45,127 nucleotides of DNA. Source: Pelodictyon luteolum (GTDB lineage Bacteria; Bacteroidota; Chlorobiia; Chlorobiales; Chlorobiaceae). Positions 1-9,286 of the stretch are shown here, piece after piece. The DNA lies in contig DYNE01000017.1 in the NCBI GenBank assembly GCA_020721225.1, positions 1 through 45,127 of the forward strand, read 5' to 3'. Numbering within the stretch: position 1 is the first letter of the stretch; each line of letters begins with the position of its first letter. Below the pieces are notes generated by a model. The model did no database searches and was not told the origin of the DNA. It was given only the letters and a program-made list of their open reading frames with translations. The position numbers and the translations under genes are program-made.

Positions 1-113
1 TACCGTCGATCCATTTCCTTCATTCATCAACGGGCTCCTAATGTACCATCCACTTTCATCAATTCCAAATCCCTTTTCCTCTTTTCTTCTCTTTTTGTGA
101 GAAAAAAATTCTT

Positions 114-1823
114 TTACTGCCCCATATCGCTTTCAGCCGGCATAAACGACGGCATCTCCGCAGAGCGCTCTACCGGCAGTTCCATCTGCCGTTTGCCGAA
201 ACTGTACTCTTTTGCCGCTTCGACGAAGCCGTGAAAGAGAGGATGCACCTTCTGCACTCTTGATTTCAGCTCCGGATGGAACTGAACCCCTACAAACCAG
301 CGATGGTTTGCAAGTTCCACAATCTCGACAAGCTCGCCGTTCGGCGATGTGCCGGAAAAGATCATCCCGTTCTCCTCAAAGGGCTTGCGGAAGGTGTTGT
401 TGAACTCGTACCGGTGCCGGTGGCGTTCATTGATGAGAAATTTCTGATAGACAGCGTAAGCCCGTGAACCCTCCCTGAGAATACAGGGATAGCTTCCCAG
501 ACGCATGGTTCCCCCTTTCTCCTTGACCTTTTTCTGGTGCTCCATAAGGTCGATGACCGGATATCGGGTACGCTTGTTGAACTCGGTAGAGTTGGCCTCC
601 TGCAGATTGCACACATTACGGGCGAATTCGATGGTCGCGCACTGCATGCCGAGGCATATGCCGAAAAAGGGTATGTTCTGCTCCCTTGCGTAGCGTATAT
701 ACTGGATCTTGCCTTCAATGCCCCTGTCGCCGAATCCGGGAGCGACGAGAATGCCGCTGACGCCTTCAAGCTCCTTCGCGAAATCGAACGTCTTGCCCTC
801 GGCGTCTTCCGCCTTGAGCAGCCGGATGTTCACCCTGACGTTGTTGCTGGCTCCTGCATGCACGAAAGACTCGATAATGGATTTATAGGCGTCGGGGTAC
901 TCGGTGTATTTACCGCAGATGCCGATGGTGATCTCGCCATCCCGGGGATGGTTCACCTTGTCGCAGAACTCCCGCCAGTAAATGAGGTTAGGTTCCTTGA
1001 ATTTTTTCAGGCCAAGCTTCTTCATCACCCTGAGGTCGAGCTTCTCCTTGAGCAGCATGAGCGGCACTTCATAAATCGTATCGCAATCGTTGAGCCCTAT
1101 AACGTCGAGGTCGTTGACGTTACAGAAATGTCCGACCTTGTTCTTGATCTCGCGGGAGAGCGGCTTCTCGCTCCGGCAGACCAGGATATCCGGCTGGATT
1201 CCGGTTTCGAGCAGCATTTTCACGCTGTGCTGCGTAGGCTTGGTTTTCAGTTCGCTTGCCGCCTTGATGTAGGGAACAAAGGTGAGATGAATGTTGAGCA
1301 GGTTCCGCTCACCCATTTCAAGTTTCATCTGGCGCATGGCTTCGAGAAACGGCAGCGATTCGATGTCGCCGATCGTCCCGCCGATTTCAGTTATGAGCAC
1401 ATCGAGATTACCGTTTTTGGCAAGCTCGGCCATACGGTCCTTGATCTCGTCGATCACATGGGGAACCACCTGAACGGTTCCTCCGAGATATTCCCCGCGA
1501 CGCTCTTTATCGATAACCGATTTATAGACGCGCCCCATGGTGAGATTCGAAGACTGAGAGGTCGATTCGTCAAGAAAGCGCTCGTAGTGACCGAGATCCA
1601 GATCGGTTTCAGCGCCATCATCGGTAACATACACCTCGCCATGCTGGTAGGGCGACATGGTACCGGGATCGACATTGATATAGGGATCATATTTCTGTAT
1701 GGCTACCCTCAAACCCCGGGACTTGAGCAGCATCCCGAGAGATGCGGACAGAATTCCCTTGCCAAGCGAGGAGATCACCCCTCCGGTAACAAAAATATGC
1801 TTTACATTTTTTGGTCGCGCCAT
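114..1823 (-). CDS. pyrG: CTP synthase
   Basis: Converts UTP to CTP using ATP and glutamine; cytoplasmic, last step of de novo pyrimidine nucleotide synthesis. The N-terminal amidoligase half opens with the family signature [16 protein letters not shown] and contains the [13 protein letters not shown] region. The C-terminal class I glutamine amidotransferase half has the nucleophile-elbow GICLGMQ (near residue 390) and the catalytic FHPE. At 569 residues it is slightly longer than usual (about 535-550); the extra is a C-terminal tail. The start [11 protein letters not shown] has a GGGA purine run upstream. A terminator-like hairpin ends only about 25 bp before the start codon, so transcription must read through it or begin inside the preceding gene. 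Confidence 0.98.
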
Positions 1824-1847
1824 AAAATTCCCTGTCGTTATTTAAAT

Positions 1848-1873
1848 AAAAAAATCCGCCGACTTGCAGCGGA
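1848..1873 (-). terminator. Rho-independent terminator between the CDGSH gene and pyrG
   Basis: Read on the minus strand, TCCGC and GCGGA pair across a 9-nt loop and are followed at once by seven T residues. It lies after the CDGSH gene stop and about 25 bp before the pyrG ATG. It can serve as terminator of the upstream gene or as an attenuator in a pyrG leader. Confidence 0.7.
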
Positions 1874-1899
1874 ACCCGGAACGTCCCGAAAACGGTACT

Positions 1900-2124
1900 T
1901 CAGACGATGCTCTTGTGGGCTCCGTCACAGAAGGGCATCTTTGCCGAAAGACCGCAGCTGCAGACAGCAACGTTTTTTTCGACCTCGATTTCGACTTTAT
2001 ACGGACGCAGTCCGCTGCCCTTGTGCGCTCCGTCGCAATACGGCTTGTTCTGTGATTTTCCGCAGGCACAATAATACGTTGTGCCTGCCTGTTCCCTGAT
2101 GATATACGGTCTGTTCGGTTCCAT
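1900..2124 (-). CDS. Tandem CDGSH iron-sulfur protein
   Basis: A 74-residue protein made almost entirely of two CDGSH-type [2Fe-2S] binding motifs. The first has CACGKSQNKPYCDGAH (about residues 19-34) and the second CSCGLSAKMPFCDGAH (about residues 55-70). Both keep the C-x-C...P-x-C-D-G-x-H pattern with three Cys and one His ligand. This is the bacterial/MiNT-like class in which both motifs lie in one chain. No signal peptide or membrane segment is visible, so it is probably a soluble electron-transfer or cluster-handling protein; its partner is unknown. It sits between gyrA and pyrG on the same strand and is followed by a terminator. Confidence 0.93.
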   Translation of the reverse strand: MEPNRPYIIREQAGTTYYCACGKSQNKPYCDGAHKGSGLRPYKVEIEVEKNVAVCSCGLSAKMPFCDGAHKSIV

Positions 2125-2175
2125 GATTATGCCCGCCGTTCCGGGTACTTTTTAAAGCACGTTCTTCCTTTCAAG

Positions 2176-4662
2176 TCAAACAAAAAGATCGATCTGACCG
2201 TCGGCATCCTCAATGATGGGATCGGAATCAACCTCTTCATCACTTTTCGGAACCCTTGCCAGAGCTGAAATCTTGTCGCCGGCCATAAGCCTGATAAGCC
2301 TTACGCCGGAAGTATTGCGACCGGTCATCCTCACATCCGATACATGCTGACGGTTCACGATGCCGTTCGTGGTGATGATGATGAGATCGTCATCGTCATT
2401 GACATCGATAAGGCCGACCAGCGCACCGATCTTCTCATGCGCCTTGAGGGTAATGACGCCTCGTGCGCCTCTTCTGGTAAGGCGGTAGTCCTCGACACGA
2501 CTGCGCTTGCCGAAGCCGTTGTCGGTAACGGCGAGCAGTGCGGTATCCGTCCGTTTTGTCGTGACCATTGAAATACACTTCTCCCCCTCGTCGAGGGTGA
2601 TGCCCTTGACCCCCATGGCGGTTCTGCCCATGGAACGGATCTCGTTTTCAGGAAAGCGCACCGCATAGGCCGAACTTTTCGCAAGAATGATCTGATGGTC
2701 GCCGTCGGTCAAACGGGCATCGAGCAGTTCGTCTCCCTCTTCGATGGTGATGGCAGCAATGCCGGTTCTGCGCGGGTTCGAGAAATCGTCGAGAGGCGTT
2801 TTCTTGACGATGCCGTTGGTCGTGGCCATCACAATGTATCCCGGATCCTCGAAGTTGCGGATATTGATGTATGCCTTGATCTGTTCCGTCGGGCGAAGCT
2901 CCATGATGTTGGCCAGCGAACGTCCACGCGCAGCGCGGCCCGCTTCGGGAATTTCGTAAACCTTGAGCCAGTAGCAACGGCCTGTATTGGTAAAGAAAAG
3001 AATATAGTTGTGCGTCGAGGCGATGAACATGTGTTCGATGAAGTCATCATGTTTCGCCTGAGCGCCGGTAACCCCTTTGCCGCCTCTTGCCTGTCTGCGG
3101 TATCCGGAAACAGGGAAGCGTTTGATAAAGCCGTCGTGGGTGATGGTGATGACCACATCCTCCTGGGCGATCATATCCTCGATGGAAAAATCACCCTCCT
3201 GAGGCACAATTTCAGTACGGCGCTCGTCACCGTAAACCTCTCTCACCTTCAGCAGCTCTTCGCGGATAATCTGCATCTGCTTCTGCGGACTGGCGAGAAT
3301 GGAACGCAGCCCGTCGATAAGAAGAAGGGTTTCCTGATATTCCGTATCGATCTTTTTCCGCTCCATCCCGGTAAGGCGCTGCAGACGCATTTCAAGAATG
3401 GCCTTTGACTGTATCTCGGAAAGCCCGAAGCGCTCCATAAGGCGTTCCTGAGCCGTAGAGGTGTCCGGCGACTCGCGGATGGTGGTGATCACCTCATCGA
3501 GATTATCGAGACAGATTTTCAGCCCTTCAAGAATATGTGCCCGTTTTTCGGCGGCAGTGAGATCATATTGCGTACGGCGCAGCACAATTTCGTTCCGGTG
3601 CTTGACATAGTAGTGCATCATCTCCTTGAGATTGAGCACCCTCGGCACTCCGTCCACAAGGGCAAGCATGATCACCCCGAAGGTCTCCTGCATGGGGGTG
3701 TGCTTGTACAGGTTGTTCAGCACCACCTTGGCTACGGCATCGCGCTTGAGTTCTATCACGAGCCGCATGCCGTCACGGTCCGACTCGTCGCGGATGTCGG
3801 CGATACCGTCAAGTTTCTTATCGTGAACAAGCTCGACGATCTTCTCGATCAGACGGACCTTGTTTACCTGATAGGGAAGTTCGGTAACGATAATGGACTC
3901 GCGGCCGTTCTTCTGGGTCACCTCGACAAGGGCCCTTGCGCGAATCACCACCTTGCCGCGTCCTGTCAGATAGGCCAGGCGAACACCTTCGTAACCGTAG
4001 ATGATCCCTCCGGTCGGGAAGTCGGGAGCGATAACATGCTTCATGATATCGGCGATCTCGATCTCGGGATTCTCTATGACCGCGATGATGCCGTCAACGA
4101 CCTCGCGCAGGTTCTGCGGAGGGATGTTGGTCGCCATGCCGACGGCTATGCCGGATGAGCCATTCACGAGCAGGTTGGGTATCGCTGAAGGAAGCACAGT
4201 AGGCTCTTCGAGCGAATCGTCGAAGTTAAGGGAAAAATCAACCGTCTCCTTATCAAGATCCTTGAGCATTTCGCCGGCGATAGGCTTCATGCGCACCTCG
4301 GTATAACGCATAGCAGCAGGGGAGTCGCCATCGACGGAACCAAAGTTTCCCTGACCGTCGATCAGGGGATAGCGCAGGGAAAAGTCCTGCACCAGTCGCA
4401 CAAGACTGTCATAGACCGCACTGTCTCCATGCGGATGGAACTTGCCGAGCACTTCACCGACAATACGGGCCGACTTCTTGTGCGGCTTGCCCGCCTGGAG
4501 TCCCAGCTCGTGCATACCGTACAACACCCTGCGGTGCACCGGCTTCAGTCCGTCACGAACATCAGGAAGCGCACGGCTGACGATAACCGACATGGAATAA
4601 TCGAGATAGGAATCCCGCATCTCCTCTTCAATACTGATCGGCAATATCCGTTCGCGCTGCAT
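2176..4662 (-). CDS. gyrA: DNA gyrase subunit A
   Basis: Breakage-reunion subunit of gyrase, acting with GyrB to introduce negative supercoils. I start it at [20 protein letters not shown] (828 aa); the open frame extends 26 codons further upstream, but that stretch is not like the family and GGAAA precedes this ATG. The catalytic tyrosine is Y120 in AAMRYTE. The quinolone-determining region reads [11 protein letters not shown] with Ser81 and Asp85, the usual sensitive residues. The C-terminal beta-pinwheel has a GyrA-box (QARGGKG), separating it from ParC. The tail is acidic ([21 protein letters not shown]). gyrB is not in the window. Confidence 0.98.
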   Translation of the reverse strand: MQRERILPISIEEEMRDSYLDYSMSVIVSRALPDVRDGLKPVHRRVLYGMHELGLQAGKPHKKSARIVGEVLGKFHPHGDSAVYDSLVRLVQDFSLRYPLIDGQGNFGSVDGDSPAAMRYTEVRMKPIAGEMLKDLDKETVDFSLNFDDSLEEPTVLPSAIPNLLVNGSSGIAVGMATNIPPQNLREVVDGIIAVIENPEIEIADIMKHVIAPDFPTGGIIYGYEGVRLAYLTGRGKVVIRARALVEVTQKNGRESIIVTELPYQVNKVRLIEKIVELVHDKKLDGIADIRDESDRDGMRLVIELKRDAVAKVVLNNLYKHTPMQETFGVIMLALVDGVPRVLNLKEMMHYYVKHRNEIVLRRTQYDLTAAEKRAHILEGLKICLDNLDEVITTIRESPDTSTAQERLMERFGLSEIQSKAILEMRLQRLTGMERKKIDTEYQETLLLIDGLRSILASPQKQMQIIREELLKVREVYGDERRTEIVPQEGDFSIEDMIAQEDVVITITHDGFIKRFPVSGYRRQARGGKGVTGAQAKHDDFIEHMFIASTHNYILFFTNTGRCYWLKVYEIPEAGRAARGRSLANIMELRPTEQIKAYINIRNFEDPGYIVMATTNGIVKKTPLDDFSNPRRTGIAAITIEEGDELLDARLTDGDHQIILAKSSAYAVRFPENEIRSMGRTAMGVKGITLDEGEKCISMVTTKRTDTALLAVTDNGFGKRSRVEDYRLTRRGARGVITLKAHEKIGALVGLIDVNDDDDLIIITTNGIVNRQHVSDVRMTGRNTSGVRLIRLMAGDKISALARVPKSDEEVDSDPIIEDADGQIDLFV

Positions 4663-4777
4663 AGGTTTTTCCGTGTAATAATTAATAATAACCCGCTTAA
4701 GGGCGTAATGTATAAAATCCCGCCAACTTCTTAAAACCACCGGACATGGCTGTGACCCGCCCGGCCGGCGGCGGAAA

Positions 4778-5173
4778 TCAGGTCACCTGGGTAACCGGGG
4801 CATCCGACCAGAGAGACTCGAGGTCATAAAAGCGCCGCTCTTCCGGCATGAAAATGTGCACAACCACATCAACATAATCGAGCAGAATCCAGTGCATGGT
4901 ATCCATACCTTCCACATGCAGCGGACGCTCATCGTCCCCTTTCAGCTCATCGATAATATGCTCGGCAGCGGCTTTAGCCTTCCGCTCGGAGTCAGCTGTA
5001 ATAATAACGAAATAATCAGTAATCGATGTCAACCCTTTAAGGTCGAGTATCTTTACCTGTTCACACTTTTTCTCGAGCGCAAGAGATGCTGCCCGGTTTG
5101 CAAGCAGCTCGCCATACGATACCTCTTCAGGTTGCAGGTCGCCGCGGGTTTCATCATGCTCAGAACTGGTCAT
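4778..5173 (-). CDS. rsfS: Ribosome silencing factor RsfS (Iojap family)
   Basis: Binds ribosomal protein uL14 and blocks subunit joining when nutrients are short. The 131-residue protein has the Iojap core: [30 protein letters not shown] in the middle, then the G-x-x-x-x-x-W-x-L-L-D-Y segment ([20 protein letters not shown]) and a closing [11 protein letters not shown] strong Shine-Dalgarno GGAGG lies 3 nt from the ATG. The N-terminal 20 residues are polar and probably disordered. It lies between tsaB and gyrA on the same strand, so it is probably part of the tsaE-tsaB transcription unit. Confidence 0.95.
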   Translation of the reverse strand: MTSSEHDETRGDLQPEEVSYGELLANRAASLALEKKCEQVKILDLKGLTSITDYFVIITADSERKAKAAAEHIIDELKGDDERPLHVEGMDTMHWILLDYVDVVVHIFMPEERRFYDLESLWSDAPVTQVT

Positions 5174-5220
5174 AAACCTCCGTTTATTTCATCAATGTTA
5201 AAATGTAAAATAGTAATGAT

Positions 5221-5901
5221 TCACTCTTTTCTTCCTCCCGGCATAAACATTTGCCGGTAATCAGGCGACGCATCGGCTGGCGACTGCGTGCTTCCAAGAC
5301 CGAAAAGCCTTATGGCTTCTGGCAGAAGCGATGCCGCAGAGAAAAATGACGCATCGATAAAACAGACTTCGCCGCATTCCGGCAAAGTCGAAAAATCTGC
5401 AGCGTGTCTGGCCGTAACGACGGTTCCGGGGCCCATGCTACAGGCTGCCGCAACAACATCTTCGGCAGATCCTCTTGCCGACTCATCACCCGCCATCCCT
5501 TTTTCAAGCAGAGCGCGCGAGTAACATCCATAATAATACTCCCCCCTGCGGGAGGGAATGAAAGGAACGATCGCTCCGGCAGAGGTATAGGGCATTGCGG
5601 CAACAGCCATGGCCGGCAGGGTAGGGACGGAAACAAGAGGAATGCCAAGCCCGTACGCAATACCTTTAGCCGCCGACATGCCGATACGCAATGCGGTAAA
5701 CGAACCCGGACCTGAAGAGACCGCCACCGCATCGAGCCGCTCTTTTTCTGTATGGCTGTTCCGAAGCACCTGCTGAACAAGCGGCATGATGGTCTCGGCA
5801 GCCCGGCTCCACTCGCTGCCGCAAAGCTCAAATACCTCTCCGCCGCTGCCAACGGCAACGCTGAGGGAGGTATGCGAAGACTCAATGGCCAGAAGGTTCA
5901 T
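5221..5901 (-). CDS. tsaB: tRNA threonylcarbamoyladenosine biosynthesis protein TsaB
   Basis: Scaffold partner of TsaD in the complex that makes t6A37 on ANN-decoding tRNAs. The ASKHA-type fold opens with [16 protein letters not shown] and has the family signature [24 protein letters not shown] around residues 61-85. At 226 residues it matches the usual TsaB length. Its start overlaps the tsaE stop (ATGA), so the two are translationally coupled. Two partners of the pathway, tsaC/tsaD, are not in the window. Confidence 0.95.
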   Translation of the reverse strand: MNLLAIESSHTSLSVAVGSGGEVFELCGSEWSRAAETIMPLVQQVLRNSHTEKERLDAVAVSSGPGSFTALRIGMSAAKGIAYGLGIPLVSVPTLPAMAVAAMPYTSAGAIVPFIPSRRGEYYYGCYSRALLEKGMAGDESARGSAEDVVAAACSMGPGTVVTARHAADFSTLPECGEVCFIDASFFSAASLLPEAIRLFGLGSTQSPADASPDYRQMFMPGGRKE

Positions 5902-6353
5902 CGGTTATGCTGTCGGGTTATGACGATTCTTCTCGAATTATCGCCGGCATGATCGAGAAAAACCGTAGCGGTATAACATGAAAGATAGTCGGAAAACTTG
6001 TCGCCCCACTCCACAATGGCGATATGCGGCCCGAACAGATATTCGTCGAACCCTATCGCTTCGAGTTCCTGAGCCCGTTCGATCCGGTACAGATCGAAAT
6101 GGTGGAGATCGACCGGTCTTTCGCGGAATGCGCCGTGATAGATGTTGAAAAGCGAAAACGTCGGGCTCGAAAGTTCTTCCGCACAGTTGAAAAACCCGGC
6201 GATACCTTTCATGAACTCGGTTTTACCGGCACCAAGCTGACCTTTGAGGCAGACCCGGTCGCCGGGCTGCAGCGCGGAAGCGAACTGCCGGGCATATTCA
6301 CGGGTCTCCTCGGCAGAACGGGAGAAAAACTCTTCGGTCAACGCCATAGCCAT
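5898..6353 (-). CDS. tsaE: tRNA threonylcarbamoyladenosine biosynthesis ATPase TsaE
   Basis: P-loop ATPase that drives turnover of the TsaB-TsaD complex in t6A formation. The Walker A motif is [10 protein letters not shown]; the family motifs HHFDLYRI and IVEWGDKF follow. I use the ATG of [10 protein letters not shown] at 6353, immediately after the upstream gene's TGA; the frame is open eight codons further up, and a second in-frame ATG lies two codons down. The length (about 151 aa) is normal. It is the second gene of a DUF1015-tsaE-tsaB-rsfS run and overlaps tsaB by 4 bp. Confidence 0.94.
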   Translation of the reverse strand: MAMALTEEFFSRSAEETREYARQFASALQPGDRVCLKGQLGAGKTEFMKGIAGFFNCAEELSSPTFSLFNIYHGAFRERPVDLHHFDLYRIERAQELEAIGFDEYLFGPHIAIVEWGDKFSDYLSCYTATVFLDHAGDNSRRIVITRQHNR

Positions 6354-6354
6354 A

Positions 6355-7629
6355 TCAGTCGAGCGGATTGAAAACAAGTCCCGTCATTATTTTCGGGTAA
6401 AAAAACGTCGATTTCTGCGGCATCACCCCTCCGGATTCGGAAACGGCAAGTACCTGCCCGACAGTGGCCGGCTTGACGACAAAACCAGCCTGAACCCTGC
6501 CGGATGCGACCGCATCGAAAACATCGCCGTCGTCCTTCACATACACCAGATTGGTCTGCTTTGCCATGGCTTCCTGACCGATGCCAAGCAGGCGGTTCAG
6601 TACAACCTCATGCAGCACGACAAGGCCGAGCTGCTGCAGGGCCGGAGCTATGCCGCTGTCGAGCATGCCTGCCGGATCGCTTTTCAGCGTAATGCCCAGA
6701 ACAGAACCTTCGCTCACCACTCCATAGGCATAACTCGATGAGGCGGCTTCGAGATAGGCCTTCAGTTCAGCGCGTCCGTCAAGCTCCGTTACGGCAAAAT
6801 GCTCTTCGAGCCGCTCCCTGAGCCGCGAAGCGTCGAAATCCTCCAGGCTGTGCACCAGACGGTGTATGGGAAAAACCACCAGTCCTTTATCATAAATATT
6901 GTTCAGATAAACAAGGATAAAATTGTACGGTTCGTTTCCGGAATGTTCAGGATTCTCTTCCGCACGCTCCCTGCGATAGTTCAAACCTGTTTCATACCGG
7001 TGATGGCCGTCGGCGATATAGACCGTCCGCTGAGCCAGCGCCTGCTGGATACCGGCCACAAGCTCCGGATCGACGATACGCCACAGCCGGTTGCGCACGC
7101 CCTGGAACACCGCATCGACCAGCGGTTCATTTGCTTCGGTATAGGCGGAAACGATGCGGTCGGCCTCTCCTTCATCATCGGCATAGAGGCCGAAAATCGA
7201 ACTGATGTTCGTGCGCGTTTTGCGGAACAGGTTCAGCCGGTCGGCCTTGGGGCCGGAAAGCGTCCGTTCGTGCGGCAGCACCTTCCTCTCTGCAAACTCG
7301 TGCAGCCGCATGGCCGCGAAAAAGCCGCAACGATTATGGGTATTTCCCGCCTGATCGGTAAAGGTCTGGCTGTAGGGATAGATCGCGGCCTCCGTATCGC
7401 GAAGCAGCTCGCCGTTCTGCAGCCAATCGTGCAGGCACCCGGCCGATGCCGCATAGGGGTCTGCTTCGACAGGCAGTTCAAGCCGGACTGCGTTGAAGGG
7501 CGAAGAGTCGTTCAGCTGCTGCTGCAGCTCACTGGATATAACGTCATAAGGCGGACAGATCAGTTTTGCGGCATCTCCCGCTGTTTCGGGATTGTAGCGT
7601 ATTGCCCTGAAGGGCTGAATTTCCGGCAT
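6355..7629 (-). CDS. DUF1015 family protein
   Basis: A 424-residue member of the DUF1015 (COG4198) family, whose function is not established. The N-terminus has the family's characteristic [26 protein letters not shown], and the middle has the conserved [18 protein letters not shown], which looks like a metal or phosphate-binding site. No membrane segment or signal peptide is seen, so it should be cytoplasmic. It ends one base before the chosen tsaE start and is the first gene of this minus-strand run. About 130 bp of AT-rich DNA upstream must hold the promoter. Confidence 0.85.
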   Translation of the reverse strand: MPEIQPFRAIRYNPETAGDAAKLICPPYDVISSELQQQLNDSSPFNAVRLELPVEADPYAASAGCLHDWLQNGELLRDTEAAIYPYSQTFTDQAGNTHNRCGFFAAMRLHEFAERKVLPHERTLSGPKADRLNLFRKTRTNISSIFGLYADDEGEADRIVSAYTEANEPLVDAVFQGVRNRLWRIVDPELVAGIQQALAQRTVYIADGHHRYETGLNYRRERAEENPEHSGNEPYNFILVYLNNIYDKGLVVFPIHRLVHSLEDFDASRLRERLEEHFAVTELDGRAELKAYLEAASSSYAYGVVSEGSVLGITLKSDPAGMLDSGIAPALQQLGLVVLHEVVLNRLLGIGQEAMAKQTNLVYVKDDGDVFDAVASGRVQAGFVVKPATVGQVLAVSESGGVMPQKSTFFYPKIMTGLVFNPLD

Positions 7630-7759
7630 AAGAATTGATTTATACTATTTTTTTAAAAAAGGCCATGACATTCCTGACGCATAAAATATAAAAACCGGTC
7701 ATATGCTCTGTTTGAAGATTTGAACATCCATCAATCAACAAAAAACACGGTGGCCAAGC

Positions 7760-8515
7760 CTAAAAACAAAACTCCTTCCGGGCTTTTTCAAGAGCTGGAA
7801 GAAATTCGTGGCAATGTTTTGACGGCCAGGGATTCTTCGGATCGTTTCGTCGCATCAGAATACCAGGATGAGCACAATGCATTACCGGAACTGATACTGA
7901 ACCACAAGTCAATGTAGAGTATTCAGGCTTAAGTAACTTTATCTGTGCTGTTTTTGAGTGAATCCCACGTAACACACCAGCAACCTCGGCACCAAGAGTT
8001 ATCATGAAAACAGGTTGTGCCGCTTCAAGTTCTTTTTCGAGCCAGAACAATGATTTTTTTGCCAATTCAGAGAAGTCTTCACGAAGATAACCTGATGGCA
8101 CTACCGCATTCAATTTTTTATACCGCTCAATGTGTCCTTGTTTGAAAAGGAATATCTTTACAAGATCAGTTATCCAGCAGGTTGATCTTTGTAATGACAA
8201 AGGCTCCAGAAAAAGTTCTTCTAGTTCTTGTGCCGAAGGTTGCTGCCGAACCCTGCAACCATCAAACCATCGTTCACTCTCAAATAGCCCAAGGTTATCA
8301 GCTGTTGGCACGTCGGAAATTCCATCTATCAGAGCAAACCTTGCAGAAGGATATGCCCCCAGAATAAAAAGCCCTTTTTTCCCGGTATCGAGAGGAACAA
8401 CAGGTCTCAGTATAGTTCCATGCAGATAAACCGCCTCAGGATCGAGGCCGACTCTTTTTGCATAATTATGATATATATCCTGCTGGAGTTTCTGAATTTC
8501 TTTCATGCAAGACAT
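7760..8515 (-). CDS. Uracil-DNA glycosylase superfamily-like protein of the R-M cassette
   Basis: A 251-residue protein resembling the UDG superfamily. GLFILGAYPSARFA near residue 49 sits where motif 1 (GxxPG) is expected; FMITLGAEVAGVL matches the central LG strand; HCAHPGILMRR near the C-terminus sits where the HPS-type motif 2 is expected. The usual catalytic acid of motif 1 is not obvious and the family-4 iron-sulfur cysteine pattern is absent, so activity may be altered. No good ribosome binding site is visible. It is 38 bp downstream of the restriction endonuclease gene on the same strand, and base composition is more AT-rich than in the housekeeping genes around it. It may also be a non-catalytic DNA-binding relative. 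Confidence 0.6.
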   Translation of the reverse strand: MSCMKEIQKLQQDIYHNYAKRVGLDPEAVYLHGTILRPVVPLDTGKKGLFILGAYPSARFALIDGISDVPTADNLGLFESERWFDGCRVRQQPSAQELEELFLEPLSLQRSTCWITDLVKIFLFKQGHIERYKKLNAVVPSGYLREDFSELAKKSLFWLEKELEAAQPVFMITLGAEVAGVLRGIHSKTAQIKLLKPEYSTLTCGSVSVPVMHCAHPGILMRRNDPKNPWPSKHCHEFLPALEKARKEFCF

Positions 8516-8553
8516 TGTATTATTTGATACTATGAACAGTTTACCTGATTAAA

Positions 8554-9282
8554 CTATTTCGGATCACGCAAACGCGCATACGCAATAGCATGCGCGGTCA
8601 GCGAGGTGGCAAAAACCGTAAAACCGAATTCCGGATTCGGTTCGCCGTACGCGCCTTTCAGTCCTCCGGTTTTATCCGACAAGAGCAGGCAAACCCCATC
8701 ATAAAGGCGTTCCCGCATAAGCCGCTCGCAGAACAGCTCGTACCGTTTTGCGTAGGAAGCCTCCTTGAACTCCGAAAAAACCTCGAAATGCGGTTCGTCC
8801 ACCCGAACCGGGGTCGTTGATTTCGGGGTATCCTCAAGCAGTATCATCCAGCCAAGCCAGGGACGTTGCGACGGCTTGAACTTGCCCTCGCGATAAGCGG
8901 TAAGCAGATCGGCGGAATTGCCAAGTGCCTCCTCGACACGGTTGTTGAAGTTGTTGCCGAACGACGGGCCGACATGGGCCTTCAGTTCGATGGACGCCAA
9001 AAGCATGCCGTCCACAACCACCAGCAGATCCCAGTTCTTTGTCGGTCTGAAATATCCTGGAAGGGTTGTTGCTCCGACATGGATCGAGGAATCAGGAAGT
9101 CCCGCCTCGGACAACAATTCGGTAAGCAGCCTGATGAAGCCGTCAAGATGCTTGCCTCCGGTAACGGCACTCCGATTGCCCGCATCCTTCTTACCCGTCG
9201 CCGAACCCTGCGTTGTGTACTGTTGCGTCCTCACCTTCCAGAAGTGGCGGACGGCTTTGGAAACCCTTGGCTTGAAATCCAT
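8554..9282 (-). CDS. PaeR7I/XhoI-type type II restriction endonuclease
   Basis: A 242-residue protein matching the PaeR7I/XhoI family, whose known members cut CTCGAG. A PD-(D/E)xK core is visible: Asp in NWDLLVVVDG and, after a short beta turn, SIELKAHVG with Glu-x-Lys. The family-typical GPSFGNNFNNRVEEALGNS follows. Length is normal and no frameshift is visible. It begins 4 bp after the methyltransferase stop, so the two genes are co-transcribed with the methylase first. CTCGAG does occur in the window, for example at 4817, 9619 (inside the methylase gene), 15027, 18021 and 25933, so the host must protect it if the enzyme is active with that specificity. Confidence 0.85.
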   Translation of the reverse strand: MDFKPRVSKAVRHFWKVRTQQYTTQGSATGKKDAGNRSAVTGGKHLDGFIRLLTELLSEAGLPDSSIHVGATTLPGYFRPTKNWDLLVVVDGMLLASIELKAHVGPSFGNNFNNRVEEALGNSADLLTAYREGKFKPSQRPWLGWMILLEDTPKSTTPVRVDEPHFEVFSEFKEASYAKRYELFCERLMRERLYDGVCLLLSDKTGGLKGAYGEPNPEFGFTVFATSLTAHAIAYARLRDPK

Positions 9283-9286
9283 TGTC

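Noticed and set aside
537-2099. 520-codon open frame on the plus strand opposite pyrG
   Set aside because: It is antisense to a clear pyrG and has no family likeness; biased codon use keeps such frames open.
7720-7917. 65-codon plus-strand frame overlapping the UDG-like gene
   Set aside because: It overlaps the C-terminal coding part of the UDG-like gene in antisense, with no similarity or ribosome binding site.
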